Source of the DNA: Pseudoxanthomonas suwonensis
GTDB lineage: Bacteria > Pseudomonadota > Gammaproteobacteria > Xanthomonadales > Xanthomonadaceae
NCBI GenBank assembly: GCA_003240695.1
Contig: QFNC01000033.1
Location: forward strand, 1-22,959
DNA: 22,959 nucleotides
Direction of reading: 5' to 3'
The notes below the pieces were generated by a model. The model did no database searches. It had not been told where the DNA came from and saw nothing but the letters and a program-made list of their open reading frames with translations. The position numbers and the translations under genes are program-made. Below are positions 1 through 10,998 of the stretch, one piece after another. Positions within the stretch are counted from its first letter, which is position 1. Each line of letters begins with the position of its first letter.

Positions 1-2264
1 GCACCGAGGCGACGGATGCGGTGAACAAGGGCCAGCTGGATGCGGTTGCGGAGATAGCGGAGACGACCAACAAGTACTTCAAGGCCAGCGGCAGCGCGGG
101 CAGCGATGCGGGTGCGTACGTGGAAGGCGACAACGCCACGGCGGCCGGCGAAGCGGCCAACGCGATCGGTGCGGGTGCCTCGGCATTCGGTGGCGGTGCC
201 AATGCCATCGGTCGGAACGCCACCGCATCGGGCTTCAATGCCCTGGCCGGTGCCGACTCGGCCACGGCCGTGGGCGGCACGCTGTACTACGTCGATCCGG
301 ACACAGGCGAGGTGTTGCTGGACCAGGCCACCCAAGCCACCGAAGCCGGTACCACGGCATTGGGTGCAGGTGCGCAGGCCACAGCGGCGTTTGCCACAGC
401 CAACGGTGCAGCCGCGCAAGCCAGCGGTTTGCAGGCCACGGCCAGCGGTTACACCAGTGTGGCTTCGGGACTGGCCTCCTCCGCATACGGAGGTTTCAGC
501 GAAGCCACTGGCGACTTCGCCACAGCGCTGGGTTACGGCGCCGAGGCATCGGCAACGCGCGCCACCGCGGTGGGTATCAGTTCCGTTGCCAGCGGCGACC
601 GATCCACGGCGATGGGCAACAGCGCCACGGCCAGTGGCTCGGTGGCGGTGGCTGTGGGCAACAGCTCGCGTGCCACGCAGCTCAACAGCACCGCGGTGGG
701 CGGGTCGGCCTGGGCCACGGGTGAACACAGCACGGCGGTGGGTCAGCTGGCTTTCGCCACCCGTATCGGCACCACGGCGGTGGGTCGCGATTCGTACGCA
801 TACGGCGACAACGCCACGGCGATCGGCCGCAGCGCCTGGGCGAATGGCGTGAACAGCGTGGCGCTGGGTGCCGGAGCCCGGGCCACGGAAGCGAATGTGG
901 TGTCGGTGGGCAATGGCACCGGCAGTGGCGGTTATTCGGCCACGCGCCGCATCATCAACCTCAGCGACGGCACCAATGCCACCGACGCCGTCAATAAGCG
1001 CCAGTTGGATGCGGTGGCCAACAACGTGAATCAACTGGCTGACACGGCGGTCACCTATGACGATGCCAGCAAGGGCGTGGTCACCCTGAAAGGGGCCGAA
1101 GGCACCCGCATCACCAATCTCACCGCGGGCGAACTCTCCGACACGAGTACCGATGCCGTGAATGGCAGCCAGCTTCACGCCACCAACCAGCGCGTCAGCG
1201 TGGTTGAAACCCGCGTGGACGGCTTGGATGATCGCATCGGTGATGTCGAGGGGGGCGTAGCCAACGCCGTCAAGTACGAAGACGACGACAAGGCCACCAT
1301 CAATCTGGAAGGTTCCGAAGGCACCGTGATCGGCAATGTGGCCGCGGGTAGCATCGCAGCCGGCAGCATGCAGGCCATCAACGGCGGCCAGATGTATGCC
1401 TCCATGGACAGTGTCGCCCAGGCATTCGGTGGCGGCATGACGGTCACGGCGTTCGGTGTGCTGTCCATGCCCACGTATGCCGTCCAAGGCGGTAAGTACT
1501 ACAACGTGGGTTCGGCCATCGCCGCACTGGATTCGTCGATCTCGATTCTCAATCAGCGGATCACCGTGGTCGAGACGCAGGCGAACCAGAATGCACACGT
1601 TGCCGCATCCGGCGCGACCAGCGCCAGCGCGAGCACTGCCAGCGGCAGCGTGACGGCTGGACCGACCAATATTGCAGTCGCCGCCGCGGATGCCAGCACG
1701 GCCGCCATCGGCCAGGGTGCCAGTGTCACGGCCGAAGACGCTGTGGCCTTGGGACAGGGTTCCGTCGCTGATCGCGCCAACAGCGTGTCGGTGGGGGCCA
1801 CCGGTGCCGAGCGTCAGGTCACCAACGTGGCGGCGGGCACCCAGTCCACTGATGCGGTGAACAAAGGTCAGCTGGATGGTGGCGTGGCCCAGGCCAAGGC
1901 TTATGCCGACAGCACCGCGACCCAGGCGGTGACCACCTCCAAGGCCTACACCGATGCGGTCCTGGCCAGCTGGAACGAGAATTTCCTCGGCTACCAGGCT
2001 GATATCGACCTGCGTTTCCAGGAGCAGGACCGCCGCATCGACCGTCAGGGCGCCATGTCGGCGGCCATGCTCAACATGGCGACCAGTGCAGCCGGCATTC
2101 GCACGCAGAACCGGTTGGGTGTCGGTCTCGGCTTCCAGAACGGGGAGAGTGCACTCTCGATCGGCTATCAGCGTGCCATCAGCGATCGTGCAACCGTCAC
2201 ATTGGGCGGCGCCTTCACCAGCGATGACCAGTCCGTTGGTGTGGGTGCGGGTTTCGGCTGGTAA
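1..2264 (+). CDS. YadA-like trimeric autotransporter adhesin, 5'-truncated by window edge
   Basis: This is an outer-membrane trimeric adhesin (type Vc secretion) that would mediate attachment or aggregation. The reading frame is open from base 3, so the N-terminus and any extended signal peptide lie outside the window; 753 residues are visible. The GTG at 21 is internal. Numbering from base 3, residues ~1-12 match a stalk/neck motif (TDAVNKGQL). Residues ~42-300 are 14-residue-type head repeats (ATAxG...AxAxG), interrupted at ~93-109 by a TLYYVDPDTGEV segment. A neck follows (~298-338, again TDAVNKRQLDAV), then stalk segments with STDAVNGSQL, an FGG-type domain (~474-510), an Ala/Ser/Thr-rich linker, a short second head and neck (TDAVNKGQLDG), a coiled coil, and the YadA anchor (~682-753). 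The anchor ends in the aromatic FGW expected of an outer-membrane beta-barrel. Family assignment is very secure; the ligand is unknown. Confidence 0.95.
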   Translation, partial: TEATDAVNKGQLDAVAEIAETTNKYFKASGSAGSDAGAYVEGDNATAAGEAANAIGAGASAFGGGANAIGRNATASGFNALAGADSATAVGGTLYYVDPDTGEVLLDQATQATEAGTTALGAGAQATAAFATANGAAAQASGLQATASGYTSVASGLASSAYGGFSEATGDFATALGYGAEASATRATAVGISSVASGDRSTAMGNSATASGSVAVAVGNSSRATQLNSTAVGGSAWATGEHSTAVGQLAFATRIGTTAVGRDSYAYGDNATAIGRSAWANGVNSVALGAGARATEANVVSVGNGTGSGGYSATRRIINLSDGTNATDAVNKRQLDAVANNVNQLADTAVTYDDASKGVVTLKGAEGTRITNLTAGELSDTSTDAVNGSQLHATNQRVSVVETRVDGLDDRIGDVEGGVANAVKYEDDDKATINLEGSEGTVIGNVAAGSIAAGSMQAINGGQMYASMDSVAQAFGGGMTVTAFGVLSMPTYAVQGGKYYNVGSAIAALDSSISILNQRITVVETQANQNAHVAASGATSASASTASGSVTAGPTNIAVAAADASTAAIGQGASVTAEDAVALGQGSVADRANSVSVGATGAERQVTNVAAGTQSTDAVNKGQLDGGVAQAKAYADSTATQAVTTSKAYTDAVLASWNENFLGYQADIDLRFQEQDRRIDRQGAMSAAMLNMATSAAGIRTQNRLGVGLGFQNGESALSIGYQRAISDRATVTLGGAFTSDDQSVGVGAGFGW

Positions 2265-2271
2265 TCACTCC

Positions 2272-2317
2272 ATGCCAAGCATGGCCGGTGCTTCAACGCC
2301 GGCCTTGCGCATGGCAT
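2272..2317 (+). terminator. Imperfect stem-loop after the adhesin gene
   Basis: An inner six-pair GC stem (GGCCGG 2283-2288 with CCGGCC 2299-2304) and an outer five-pair stem (ATGCC 2272-2276 with GGCAT 2313-2317) are separated by mismatches. It lies eight bases after the adhesin stop. There is no T-tract, so intrinsic termination is uncertain. I saw no convincing promoter in the rest of the 111-base gap, so readthrough into the protease gene is possible. Confidence 0.4.
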
Positions 2318-2375
2318 CGATGCAATCCACTTGCGGGATGACGCCGCACATTTCTTCAACCGAGAGGGAGTCAAC

Positions 2376-4241
<1,866 letters not shown>

Positions 4242-4263
4242 TTCGCGTTATCTGTGTGTCACC

Positions 4264-4296
4264 CGACGATCCCGGCTGCGGCCGGGATCGTCGTTT
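4264..4296 (+). terminator. Rho-independent terminator after the first protease
   Basis: A perfect 13-pair stem (CGACGATCCCGGC 4264-4276 with GCCGGGATCGTCG 4281-4293) has a four-base loop and is followed by TTT. It starts 22 bases after the protease stop and should separate the two protease transcripts. Confidence 0.85.
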
Positions 4297-4373
4297 CAGC
4301 CGGACGCACGCGTCGCTATGGCTGCCACACTGGCCGTCGGTCGGCCATTGCCCCGTTCAGCATCGGAAAGGTA

Positions 4374-4389
4374 TGCGACACCGATCACA
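4374..4389 (+). promoter_or_regulatory. Candidate CRP/Clp-type binding site
   Basis: TGCGA-N6-TCACA matches the CRP-family consensus TGTGA-N6-TCACA at nine of ten defined bases. It lies 121 bases upstream of the second protease start, just before a possible -35 element. In Xanthomonas the CRP homologue Clp recognises this consensus and activates extracellular enzyme genes. That this site is functional is inference. Confidence 0.45.
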
Positions 4390-4394
4390 GTTGC

Positions 4395-4423
4395 TTGCGC
4401 ATGCGTGGTGCGAGGGGTATGTT
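4395..4423 (+). promoter_or_regulatory. Possible sigma-70 promoter for the second protease
   Basis: TTGCGC (4395-4400) and TATGTT (4418-4423) are separated by 17 bases. The match is moderate: three of six at -35 and four of six at -10. It lies between the preceding terminator and the protease start and would leave a leader of about 80 bases. The Clp-like site would be centred near -49, which is not a standard CRP position, so the true start point may differ. Confidence 0.3.
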
Positions 4424-4510
4424 CACACCGGTTTCATCCTCGCATGTCGCGCCTTGCGGCATAGCGGGTCATCCCATTCCATTTAGTCCTGTCAGGGGAA
4501 CCGTGTCGCC

Positions 4511-6355
4511 ATGAAGAAATCCAGTGTGTTCGTGTCCGGTGTGATCAGCGGCGTGCTGATGGCGATGGTGGTGCCGATGGCGTCGGCTGCCGAGCCGATC
4601 GATGGCGCCCGCATCCGTGGTCTGGCCAGCGAGGCGCGTGCCGAGCGGTTGCACCGGTTCGTGGTGAAGTACAGGGACGGCAGCAGTGAGCGCCTGAATG
4701 CGACTGCCGCGGCGCGTGGTTTGAATGCTGCCGTGCAGCGTGCCGGTTTGGATCGCCAGCTGGCCGCGACCACGGGGTCGGCGGCAAGGACTGCCGTTCG
4801 CGCCACCATGCTGCGGCGTCTCGGTGTGCCGGGCTGGAGCGTCGTCAAGACGTCGCGCCATCTCACCCGTGCCGAGGCGATGGCCTTCGTGCGCGCGTTG
4901 AAGGCAGATCCGTCGGTAGCGACGGCCGAGATCGACGAGCTGTATCAGCCGATGCTGGTGCCTAACGATCCTCGCTACGTGCAGTACCAATGGAATTTCC
5001 ACAATGCAGTGGGCGGCGTCAGGGCGGAGGCCGCATGGGATGTGGCCGATGGCCAGGGACAGGGCACGGTGGTCGCCGTGATCGACACCGGCATCGTGCA
5101 GAATCATCGCGATCTGGCGAACAACGTCGTCCCCGGTTACGACATGATCACCGACCCGGAAGTGTCGCGGCGCCCCACGGCGGACCGCATTCCCGGTGGC
5201 TGGGACGTGGGTGACTGGCGTGAAGCCGATTACTGCGGCAGTGGCGTCCCGGCCGAAGACAGTTCATGGCACGGCAGTCACGTGGCCGGCACCATCGCCC
5301 AGGAAACCAACAATGCCTCCGGCGTGGCCGGGCTGGCCCATCGCGCGAAAGTGATGCCGATCCGCGCGCTGGGCTCCTGCGGCGGCTATGGATCGGACAT
5401 CGCCGATGGCATCACCTGGGCTTCCGGCGGCACCGTGGCCGGGCTGCCGGCCAACACCAACGTGGCCGATGTGATCAACATGAGCCTGGGCAGTGCGAAT
5501 CCGGCCAGCTGCCCGTCGCTGTACCAGGCCGCGATCAACGGCGCCAACAGCCGCGGCACCATCGTGGTGGTTGCCGCCGGCAATGACAACGCCGACGCCG
5601 GCACGTACACCATGGGATCGTGCAATGGCGTGATCGTGGTCGGTGCCACCGGAATCACCGGCGCCAAGGCCGGCTACTCGAGCTGGGGCAGCCGCGTGGA
5701 CCTGTCGGCGCCCGGCGGTGGCGGGTCGGTGGACGGCAATCCGAACGGCTACATCTGGCAGATCACCAACGGCGGCACCACGGTGCCGGATGCCACCTGG
5801 TACTACACCGGCATGATCGGCACCTCGATGGCGTCACCGCACGTGGCGGCGGCAGCGGCCATGGTGCAGGGCGCGCGGGTGGCCAACGGCAAGGCGCCGC
5901 TGAGCTGGACCGAGATGCGGGACCTGCTCAGGAGTTCGGCGCGCGCATTCCCGGTGGCACCGCCAGCCGGTCGCGCAATGGGCGCCGGCATCCTCGATGT
6001 CAAGGCCGCCCTCGACGCCGCGCTGGCCGAGCCCTGCACCGGCGACTGCGGCACCCCGTTGCAGAACCACGTGCCGGTTGGCGGCAACACCGGCGCACAA
6101 GGGGCGGAAGTGCTGTACAGCTTCGAGGCGACTGCCGGTTCGCCGCTGCGCTTCATGACCTACGGCGGTACCGGCAACGTGGCGGTCTACGTCAAGTACA
6201 ACGCGGTGCCGACGGTGGACAGCCACGACTTCACCAGCAACCGTGCGGGCAACGCCGAGGTGATCCGCATTGCCCAACCGAAGACCGGCACCTACTACAT
6301 CAAGCTGGTCGGCGCCGCAGCCTTCACCAACGTGACGGTCCAGGCCGACCAATAA
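4511..6355 (+). CDS. Secreted S8 family serine peptidase (subtilase) with PPC domain, second copy
   Basis: A 614-residue paralogue of the protease just upstream, with the same domain order. The ATG at 4511 follows AGGGGAA (4494-4500) and begins a Sec signal (MKKSSV, hydrophobic core, cleavage near A27/E28). The I9-like propeptide spans ~28-150 and includes HRFVVKYRDGS. In the catalytic domain, Asp192 (VIDTG), His254 (HGSHVAGT), Asn358 (AAGN) and Ser439 (GTSMASPH) form a complete active site. The Asp-to-His segment keeps the SRRPT..R.PG..D.GDW pattern of the first copy. The C-terminal PPC domain (~520-614) ends YYIKLVGAAAFTNVTVQADQ. The gene has its own upstream region and terminator, so it is probably regulated independently. 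It is a likely T2SS substrate and similar to StmPr1-type proteases; the exact orthologue is not resolved. Confidence 0.96.
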   Translation: MKKSSVFVSGVISGVLMAMVVPMASAAEPIDGARIRGLASEARAERLHRFVVKYRDGSSERLNATAAARGLNAAVQRAGLDRQLAATTGSAARTAVRATMLRRLGVPGWSVVKTSRHLTRAEAMAFVRALKADPSVATAEIDELYQPMLVPNDPRYVQYQWNFHNAVGGVRAEAAWDVADGQGQGTVVAVIDTGIVQNHRDLANNVVPGYDMITDPEVSRRPTADRIPGGWDVGDWREADYCGSGVPAEDSSWHGSHVAGTIAQETNNASGVAGLAHRAKVMPIRALGSCGGYGSDIADGITWASGGTVAGLPANTNVADVINMSLGSANPASCPSLYQAAINGANSRGTIVVVAAGNDNADAGTYTMGSCNGVIVVGATGITGAKAGYSSWGSRVDLSAPGGGGSVDGNPNGYIWQITNGGTTVPDATWYYTGMIGTSMASPHVAAAAAMVQGARVANGKAPLSWTEMRDLLRSSARAFPVAPPAGRAMGAGILDVKAALDAALAEPCTGDCGTPLQNHVPVGGNTGAQGAEVLYSFEATAGSPLRFMTYGGTGNVAVYVKYNAVPTVDSHDFTSNRAGNAEVIRIAQPKTGTYYIKLVGAAAFTNVTVQADQ

Positions 6356-6380
6356 GGCGTCTGTCACCAGGGTGTCATGC

Positions 6381-6410
6381 AGCCCCGGCCCATGCCGGGG
6401 CTTTGTTTTT
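6381..6410 (+). terminator. Rho-independent terminator after the second protease
   Basis: AGCCCCGGC (6381-6389) pairs perfectly with GCCGGGGCT (6394-6402) across a four-base loop. It is followed by TTGTTTTT, a classic T-tract. This separates protease transcription from the T2SS operon. Confidence 0.93.
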
Positions 6411-6455
6411 GGAACCGGATGACGCATTCCAGGCAGATCGGCACGCAGTGATACT

Positions 6456-6463
6456 GCTACAGT
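6456..6463 (+). promoter_or_regulatory. Possible -10 element of the T2SS operon promoter
   Basis: GCTACAGT lies in the 79 bases between the protease terminator and the gspE start. Similar GCTANNNT words occur before gspG, the second glycosyltransferase and the DUF1800 gene. A transcript starting about seven bases downstream would exclude the in-frame GTG at 6448 and favour the GTG at 6490. No clear -35 element is visible. Confidence 0.3.
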
Positions 6464-6489
6464 CTGCCTTCCCCGACCGAGCCACCGCC

Positions 6490-8231
<1,742 letters not shown>

Positions 8232-8232
<1 letters not shown>

Positions 8233-8366
8233 TGCGGTCCATCGCCTTGTCCCCCGAGGGGATGTCGATGCGCGGGCCTGCGTCCTGTCCGCCCGAAACC
8301 GCCATGGCCACCGCTGCGGCAAGCACGGCGGATGCCTGCGCGCCGCTGTCGGCCGTCGCGGACTGA
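8232..8366 (+). CDS. Candidate 44-residue ORF between gspE and gspF
   Basis: This ORF runs MRSIALSPEGMSM... to ...PLSAVAD. Its ATG overlaps the gspE stop as TGATG, and GGAGGAA (8220-8226) sits five bases upstream, a near-ideal Shine-Dalgarno. It ends eight bases before gspF, which has no obvious Shine-Dalgarno of its own. Third codon positions are mostly G or C, like real genes here. Against it: the product is Ala-rich with no recognisable domain, signal or membrane segment, and the Shine-Dalgarno bases also encode the usual GspE C-terminus (VTEE). It could be a leader that couples gspF translation to gspE, a true small protein, or chance. Confidence 0.35.
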
Positions 8367-8374
8367 TCGCAGCC

Positions 8375-9592
8375 ATGCCCGCATTCCACTACAAGGCCCT
8401 GAACGCCCGCGGCGAACTGCTGGAAGGGCAGATGGACGCCGCCAACGACGGCGAGGTGGTCCTGCGGCTGCAGGAGCAGGGCCATCTGCCGGTGGAAGCC
8501 CGCTTGGCCGGCGCCGGCGACGGTGCGCGTTCGCTGCAGTCGCTGCTGCGTCGCAAGCCGTTCGGCGGCAAGCGTCTGACCCAGTTCACCCAGCAGCTGG
8601 CCACGCTGCTGTCGGCCGGCCAGCCGCTGGATCGCGCCCTGGGCATCCTGATGGACCTGCCGGACGACCCGGCCGCAAGCCGCATGATCGGCGACATCCG
8701 CGACGAAGTGCGCGGCGGCACCGCACTGTCCACTGCACTGGAGCGTCAGCACGGCCTGTTCGGCAAGCTGTACATCAACATGGTGCGTGCCGGCGAGGCC
8801 GGCGGCAGTCTGCACCAGACCCTGCAGCGGCTGGGCGAGTATCTGGAGCGCAGCGGCGAGCTGAAGGGCAAGGTGATCAACGCGCTGATCTATCCGGCCA
8901 TCCTGCTCACCATGACCGGCGGCGCGCTGCTGTTCCTGCTGGGCTACGTGGTGCCGCAGTTCGCCGGCATGTACGACAGCCTGGATGCGGAGATGCCGCT
9001 GTTCACCCAGGTGGTGCTGGGCATCGGGCTGCTGGTGCGCGACTGGTGGCCGCTGGTGCTGATCGTGCCCGGCCTGCTGCTGTGGTGGCTGGACCGCAAG
9101 CGGCGCGAACCGGTGTTCCGCGCCAAACTCGACGCCTGGCTGCTGCAGCGCAAGCTGGTCGGGCCGCTGCTGGCCAAACTGGAAACCGCGCGGCTGATGC
9201 GCACCTTGGGCACCCTGCTGCAGAACGGAGTGCCGATGCTGGCGGCGCTGGGCATCGGTCGCAACGTGGTGGTCAATCGGCAGCTGGCGCAGGACGTGCA
9301 GGCTGCGGAGGAAGAGGTGCGCAATGGCGTTGGCCTGTCCACCGCGCTGGCGCGCGGCAAGCGGTTTCCCCGGCTGGCCGTGCAGATGGTGCAGGTGGGC
9401 GAGGAGTCCGGCGCGCTGGACGCGATGCTGCTGAAGACCGCCGACACATTCGATCAGGAAACCGCGCAGGCGCTGGATCGCATGCTGGCCGCGCTGGTGC
9501 CGGTGATCACCCTGACCCTGGCCGGTCTGGTCGGTGCGGTGATCATGGCCGTGCTGGTCCCCATCTACGACCTGACCAACGTGGTCGGCTGA
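8375..9592 (+). CDS. gspF: T2SS inner-membrane platform protein GspF (XpsF)
   Basis: The polytopic inner-membrane core of the secretion platform, which contacts GspE and GspL and is thought to transmit ATPase motion to the pseudopilins; 405 residues, normal for GspF. It begins MPAFHYKALNARGELLEG, the typical GspF start. Two T2SSF cytoplasmic domains (~65-185 and ~270-390) have the duplicated family pattern. Three membrane segments are visible: ~170-192 (ALIYPAILLTMTGGALL), ~215-245 and ~375-398 (VPVITLTLAGLVGAVIMAVL). There is no clear Shine-Dalgarno upstream, which suggests translational coupling to the preceding ORF(s). Confidence 0.97.
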   Translation: MPAFHYKALNARGELLEGQMDAANDGEVVLRLQEQGHLPVEARLAGAGDGARSLQSLLRRKPFGGKRLTQFTQQLATLLSAGQPLDRALGILMDLPDDPAASRMIGDIRDEVRGGTALSTALERQHGLFGKLYINMVRAGEAGGSLHQTLQRLGEYLERSGELKGKVINALIYPAILLTMTGGALLFLLGYVVPQFAGMYDSLDAEMPLFTQVVLGIGLLVRDWWPLVLIVPGLLLWWLDRKRREPVFRAKLDAWLLQRKLVGPLLAKLETARLMRTLGTLLQNGVPMLAALGIGRNVVVNRQLAQDVQAAEEEVRNGVGLSTALARGKRFPRLAVQMVQVGEESGALDAMLLKTADTFDQETAQALDRMLAALVPVITLTLAGLVGAVIMAVLVPIYDLTNVVG

Positions 9593-9615
9593 CATGGTCG
9601 CCGGTCCGTAATCAC

Positions 9616-9623
9616 GCTATCTT
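9616..9623 (+). promoter_or_regulatory. Possible internal -10 element before gspG
   Basis: GCTATCTT occurs in the 99-base gspF-gspG gap, the second-largest spacing within the T2SS operon. It matches the GCTANNNT word seen in other upstream regions of this window. No good -35 is present. An internal promoter would fit the need for more major pseudopilin than platform protein, but this is inference. Confidence 0.25.
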
Positions 9624-9627
9624 CACC

Positions 9628-9654
9628 GGAAACCTCGCCGCGCCGGCAGGTTCC
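9628..9654 (+). other. Stem-loop in the gspG leader
   Basis: GGAAaCCTcGCC pairs with GGC-AGGTTCC around a five-base GCGCC loop, with two single-base bulges on the left arm. It lies 37 bases before the gspG start, with no T-tract, so a terminator is unlikely. It could be an mRNA-stabilising or processing structure protecting gspG-containing transcripts. Confidence 0.35.
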
Positions 9655-9691
9655 AACCCGTCGTTTCCCCCGTTCCTTCGCAGGATTGTCC

Positions 9692-10135
9692 ATGCCCCGC
9701 ATCGTCCGTTCCCGTCCCTTCCAGCCACCGGTCAGCCGCGCCGCGCAGAGCGGCTTCAGCCTGATCGAGATCATCATTGTCACGGTCATCATCGGCGCGA
9801 TCGTGGCGTTTGCCGCCAGCCGGGTGCTGGGCGGTGGCGACAAGGCCAAGTACAACATCGCCAAGTCGCAGGTCACCACGCTGGGCCAGAACGTGGAAAG
9901 CTACCGCATGGATACCGGCAAGCTGCCGCAGTCGCTGAACGATCTGCTCAAGGCGCCGGGTGGCGTGGACGGCTGGCTGGGTCCGTATGCCAAGGAAGCC
10001 GACCTGAAGGATCCGTGGGGCGCACCGATGGAATACCGCGTGCCCGGCGAAGGCCGCCCGTTCGACCTGCGCAGCCTGGGTGCCGACGGCCAGGCCGGCG
10101 GCGACAGCGTGAAGGCCGACATCGTCTACGAATAA
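9692..10135 (+). CDS. gspG: T2SS major pseudopilin GspG (XpsG)
   Basis: The main subunit of the periplasmic pseudopilus; 147 residues. The ATG at 9692 has CAGGA six bases upstream; a TTG at 9686 is a less likely start. The prepilin peptidase site is SG/FSLIE, with Gly21 at -1, Phe22 at +1 and Glu26 at +5, followed by a hydrophobic helix (IIIVTVIIGAIVAFAA). The basic 21-residue leader is longer than is usual for GspG. The globular part has the T2SSG pattern: TLGQNVESYRMDTGKLP, KDPWGAPMEYRVPG and the C-terminal SLGADGQAGGDSVKADI loop that corresponds to the family's calcium site. A prepilin peptidase (GspO) is needed but not encoded here. Confidence 0.97.
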   Translation: MPRIVRSRPFQPPVSRAAQSGFSLIEIIIVTVIIGAIVAFAASRVLGGGDKAKYNIAKSQVTTLGQNVESYRMDTGKLPQSLNDLLKAPGGVDGWLGPYAKEADLKDPWGAPMEYRVPGEGRPFDLRSLGADGQAGGDSVKADIVYE

Positions 10136-10147
10136 ACGGCCGCCGCC

Positions 10148-10603
10148 ATGCGCAACGCGCGCGGATTCACCCTGCTGGAAATCGTGGTGGTGATGGTGAT
10201 CATCGCCGCCGCCACCACGCTGGGCGCGATGGCCGCCACCGGTGGCATGGACCGCATGCGGGTGCAGTCCAGCGCCAAGCAGATCGCAGCCAACCTGCGC
10301 TACGCCCGCGCCCAGGCACAGGCACGGGGCGAGCCGCGCATCTTCACCCTGAATCTGCGCGAACACCGCTGGACCGGCGTGGACGAGCGCCAGGGCCGCA
10401 TTCCCGAGGACATCCGGATCAGCTTCACCGGCGCGCGCGAGGTGCAGCCGCGCCGCGATGAAGGCGCGATCGTGTTCTTTCCCGATGGCGCCTCCACCGG
10501 CGGACGGGTGCGCCTGGCCAGCGGCAATGCGCGCTGGGACGTGGACGTGAAATGGCTGACCGGCGAAGTGTCGATGACCCGCCGCCGCGAGGATGCCCCG
10601 TGA
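10148..10603 (+). CDS. gspH: T2SS minor pseudopilin GspH (XpsH)
   Basis: A minor pseudopilin of the pseudopilus tip complex; 151 residues. The ATG at 10148 comes 12 bases after gspG. The prepilin site is RG/FTLLE (Gly6 at -1, Phe7 at +1, Glu11 at +5), followed by a hydrophobic helix (IVVVMVIIAAATTLGA). The body resembles GspH: RVQSSAKQIAANLRYARAQA, then an Arg-rich sheet region with IVFFPDGASTGGRVRL and WLTGEVS near the end. The last four bases overlap the gspI start, so translation is probably coupled. Confidence 0.93.
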   Translation: MRNARGFTLLEIVVVMVIIAAATTLGAMAATGGMDRMRVQSSAKQIAANLRYARAQAQARGEPRIFTLNLREHRWTGVDERQGRIPEDIRISFTGAREVQPRRDEGAIVFFPDGASTGGRVRLASGNARWDVDVKWLTGEVSMTRRREDAP

Positions 10604-10998
10604 AGCGGCAGCAGCGCGGCTTCACCCTGCTGGAAGTGGTGATCGCCTTCGCGCTGCTGGCGCTGGCACTGGGTCTGCTGCTGGGCGCGTTGAACAATTC
10701 CGCCCGCGCGATGCGTCAGGCTGCCGATGCCAGTGCGGCCGCACTGCATGCGCGCACACTGCTGCAGGACCTGGGCGTGGGCGTGCCGCTGCAGCCGGGC
10801 AGCCGCCAGGGCGAACTGGACAACGGCCGCTTCCGCTGGACCATGCAGCTGCGGCCCGACGCACAGCCCTTGCCGCCGCCGTTGCAGGGCAGGTATCGCA
10901 TGCTGCACGTCAGCCTGACGCTGCAATGGGGCGATGGCGAGCCGGGTCAGCGCCTGCATGTCCGCAGTCTGCGTCTGGCGATGGCAGGTGCGGGATGA
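10600..10998 (+). CDS. gspI: T2SS minor pseudopilin GspI (XpsI)
   Basis: A small minor pseudopilin that nucleates the tip complex with GspJ and GspK; 132 residues. The start is the GTG at 10600, overlapping the gspH stop as GTGA; it gives MKRQQRG/FTLLE, with Gly7 at -1 and Glu12 at +5. An upstream in-frame start would add about 16 unsupported residues. The hydrophobic helix VVIAFALLALALGLLLGAL is followed by a short globular domain. Its length and place between H and J match GspI. The stop overlaps the gspJ ATG. Confidence 0.93.
   Translation: MKRQQRGFTLLEVVIAFALLALALGLLLGALNNSARAMRQAADASAAALHARTLLQDLGVGVPLQPGSRQGELDNGRFRWTMQLRPDAQPLPPPLQGRYRMLHVSLTLQWGDGEPGQRLHVRSLRLAMAGAG

Noticed and set aside
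15..1880. Dispersed DNA repeats (GATGCGGTGAACAA... near 15 and 1851) as possible mobile or recombination elements
   Set aside because: They are explained by the repeated TDAVNKGQL protein motif of YadA-like necks and have no mobile-element structure.
4254..4514. Small ORFs in the gap between the two proteases
   Set aside because: They read through the perfect 13-pair terminator and the promoter/Clp-site region and have no recognisable product or ribosome-binding site.
5620..6489. Upstream extension of the gspE frame by 290 codons
   Set aside because: The extension overlaps the second protease gene and runs through its strong terminator. Its translation is Arg/Gly-rich shadow sequence. GspE homology starts just after the GTG at 6490.
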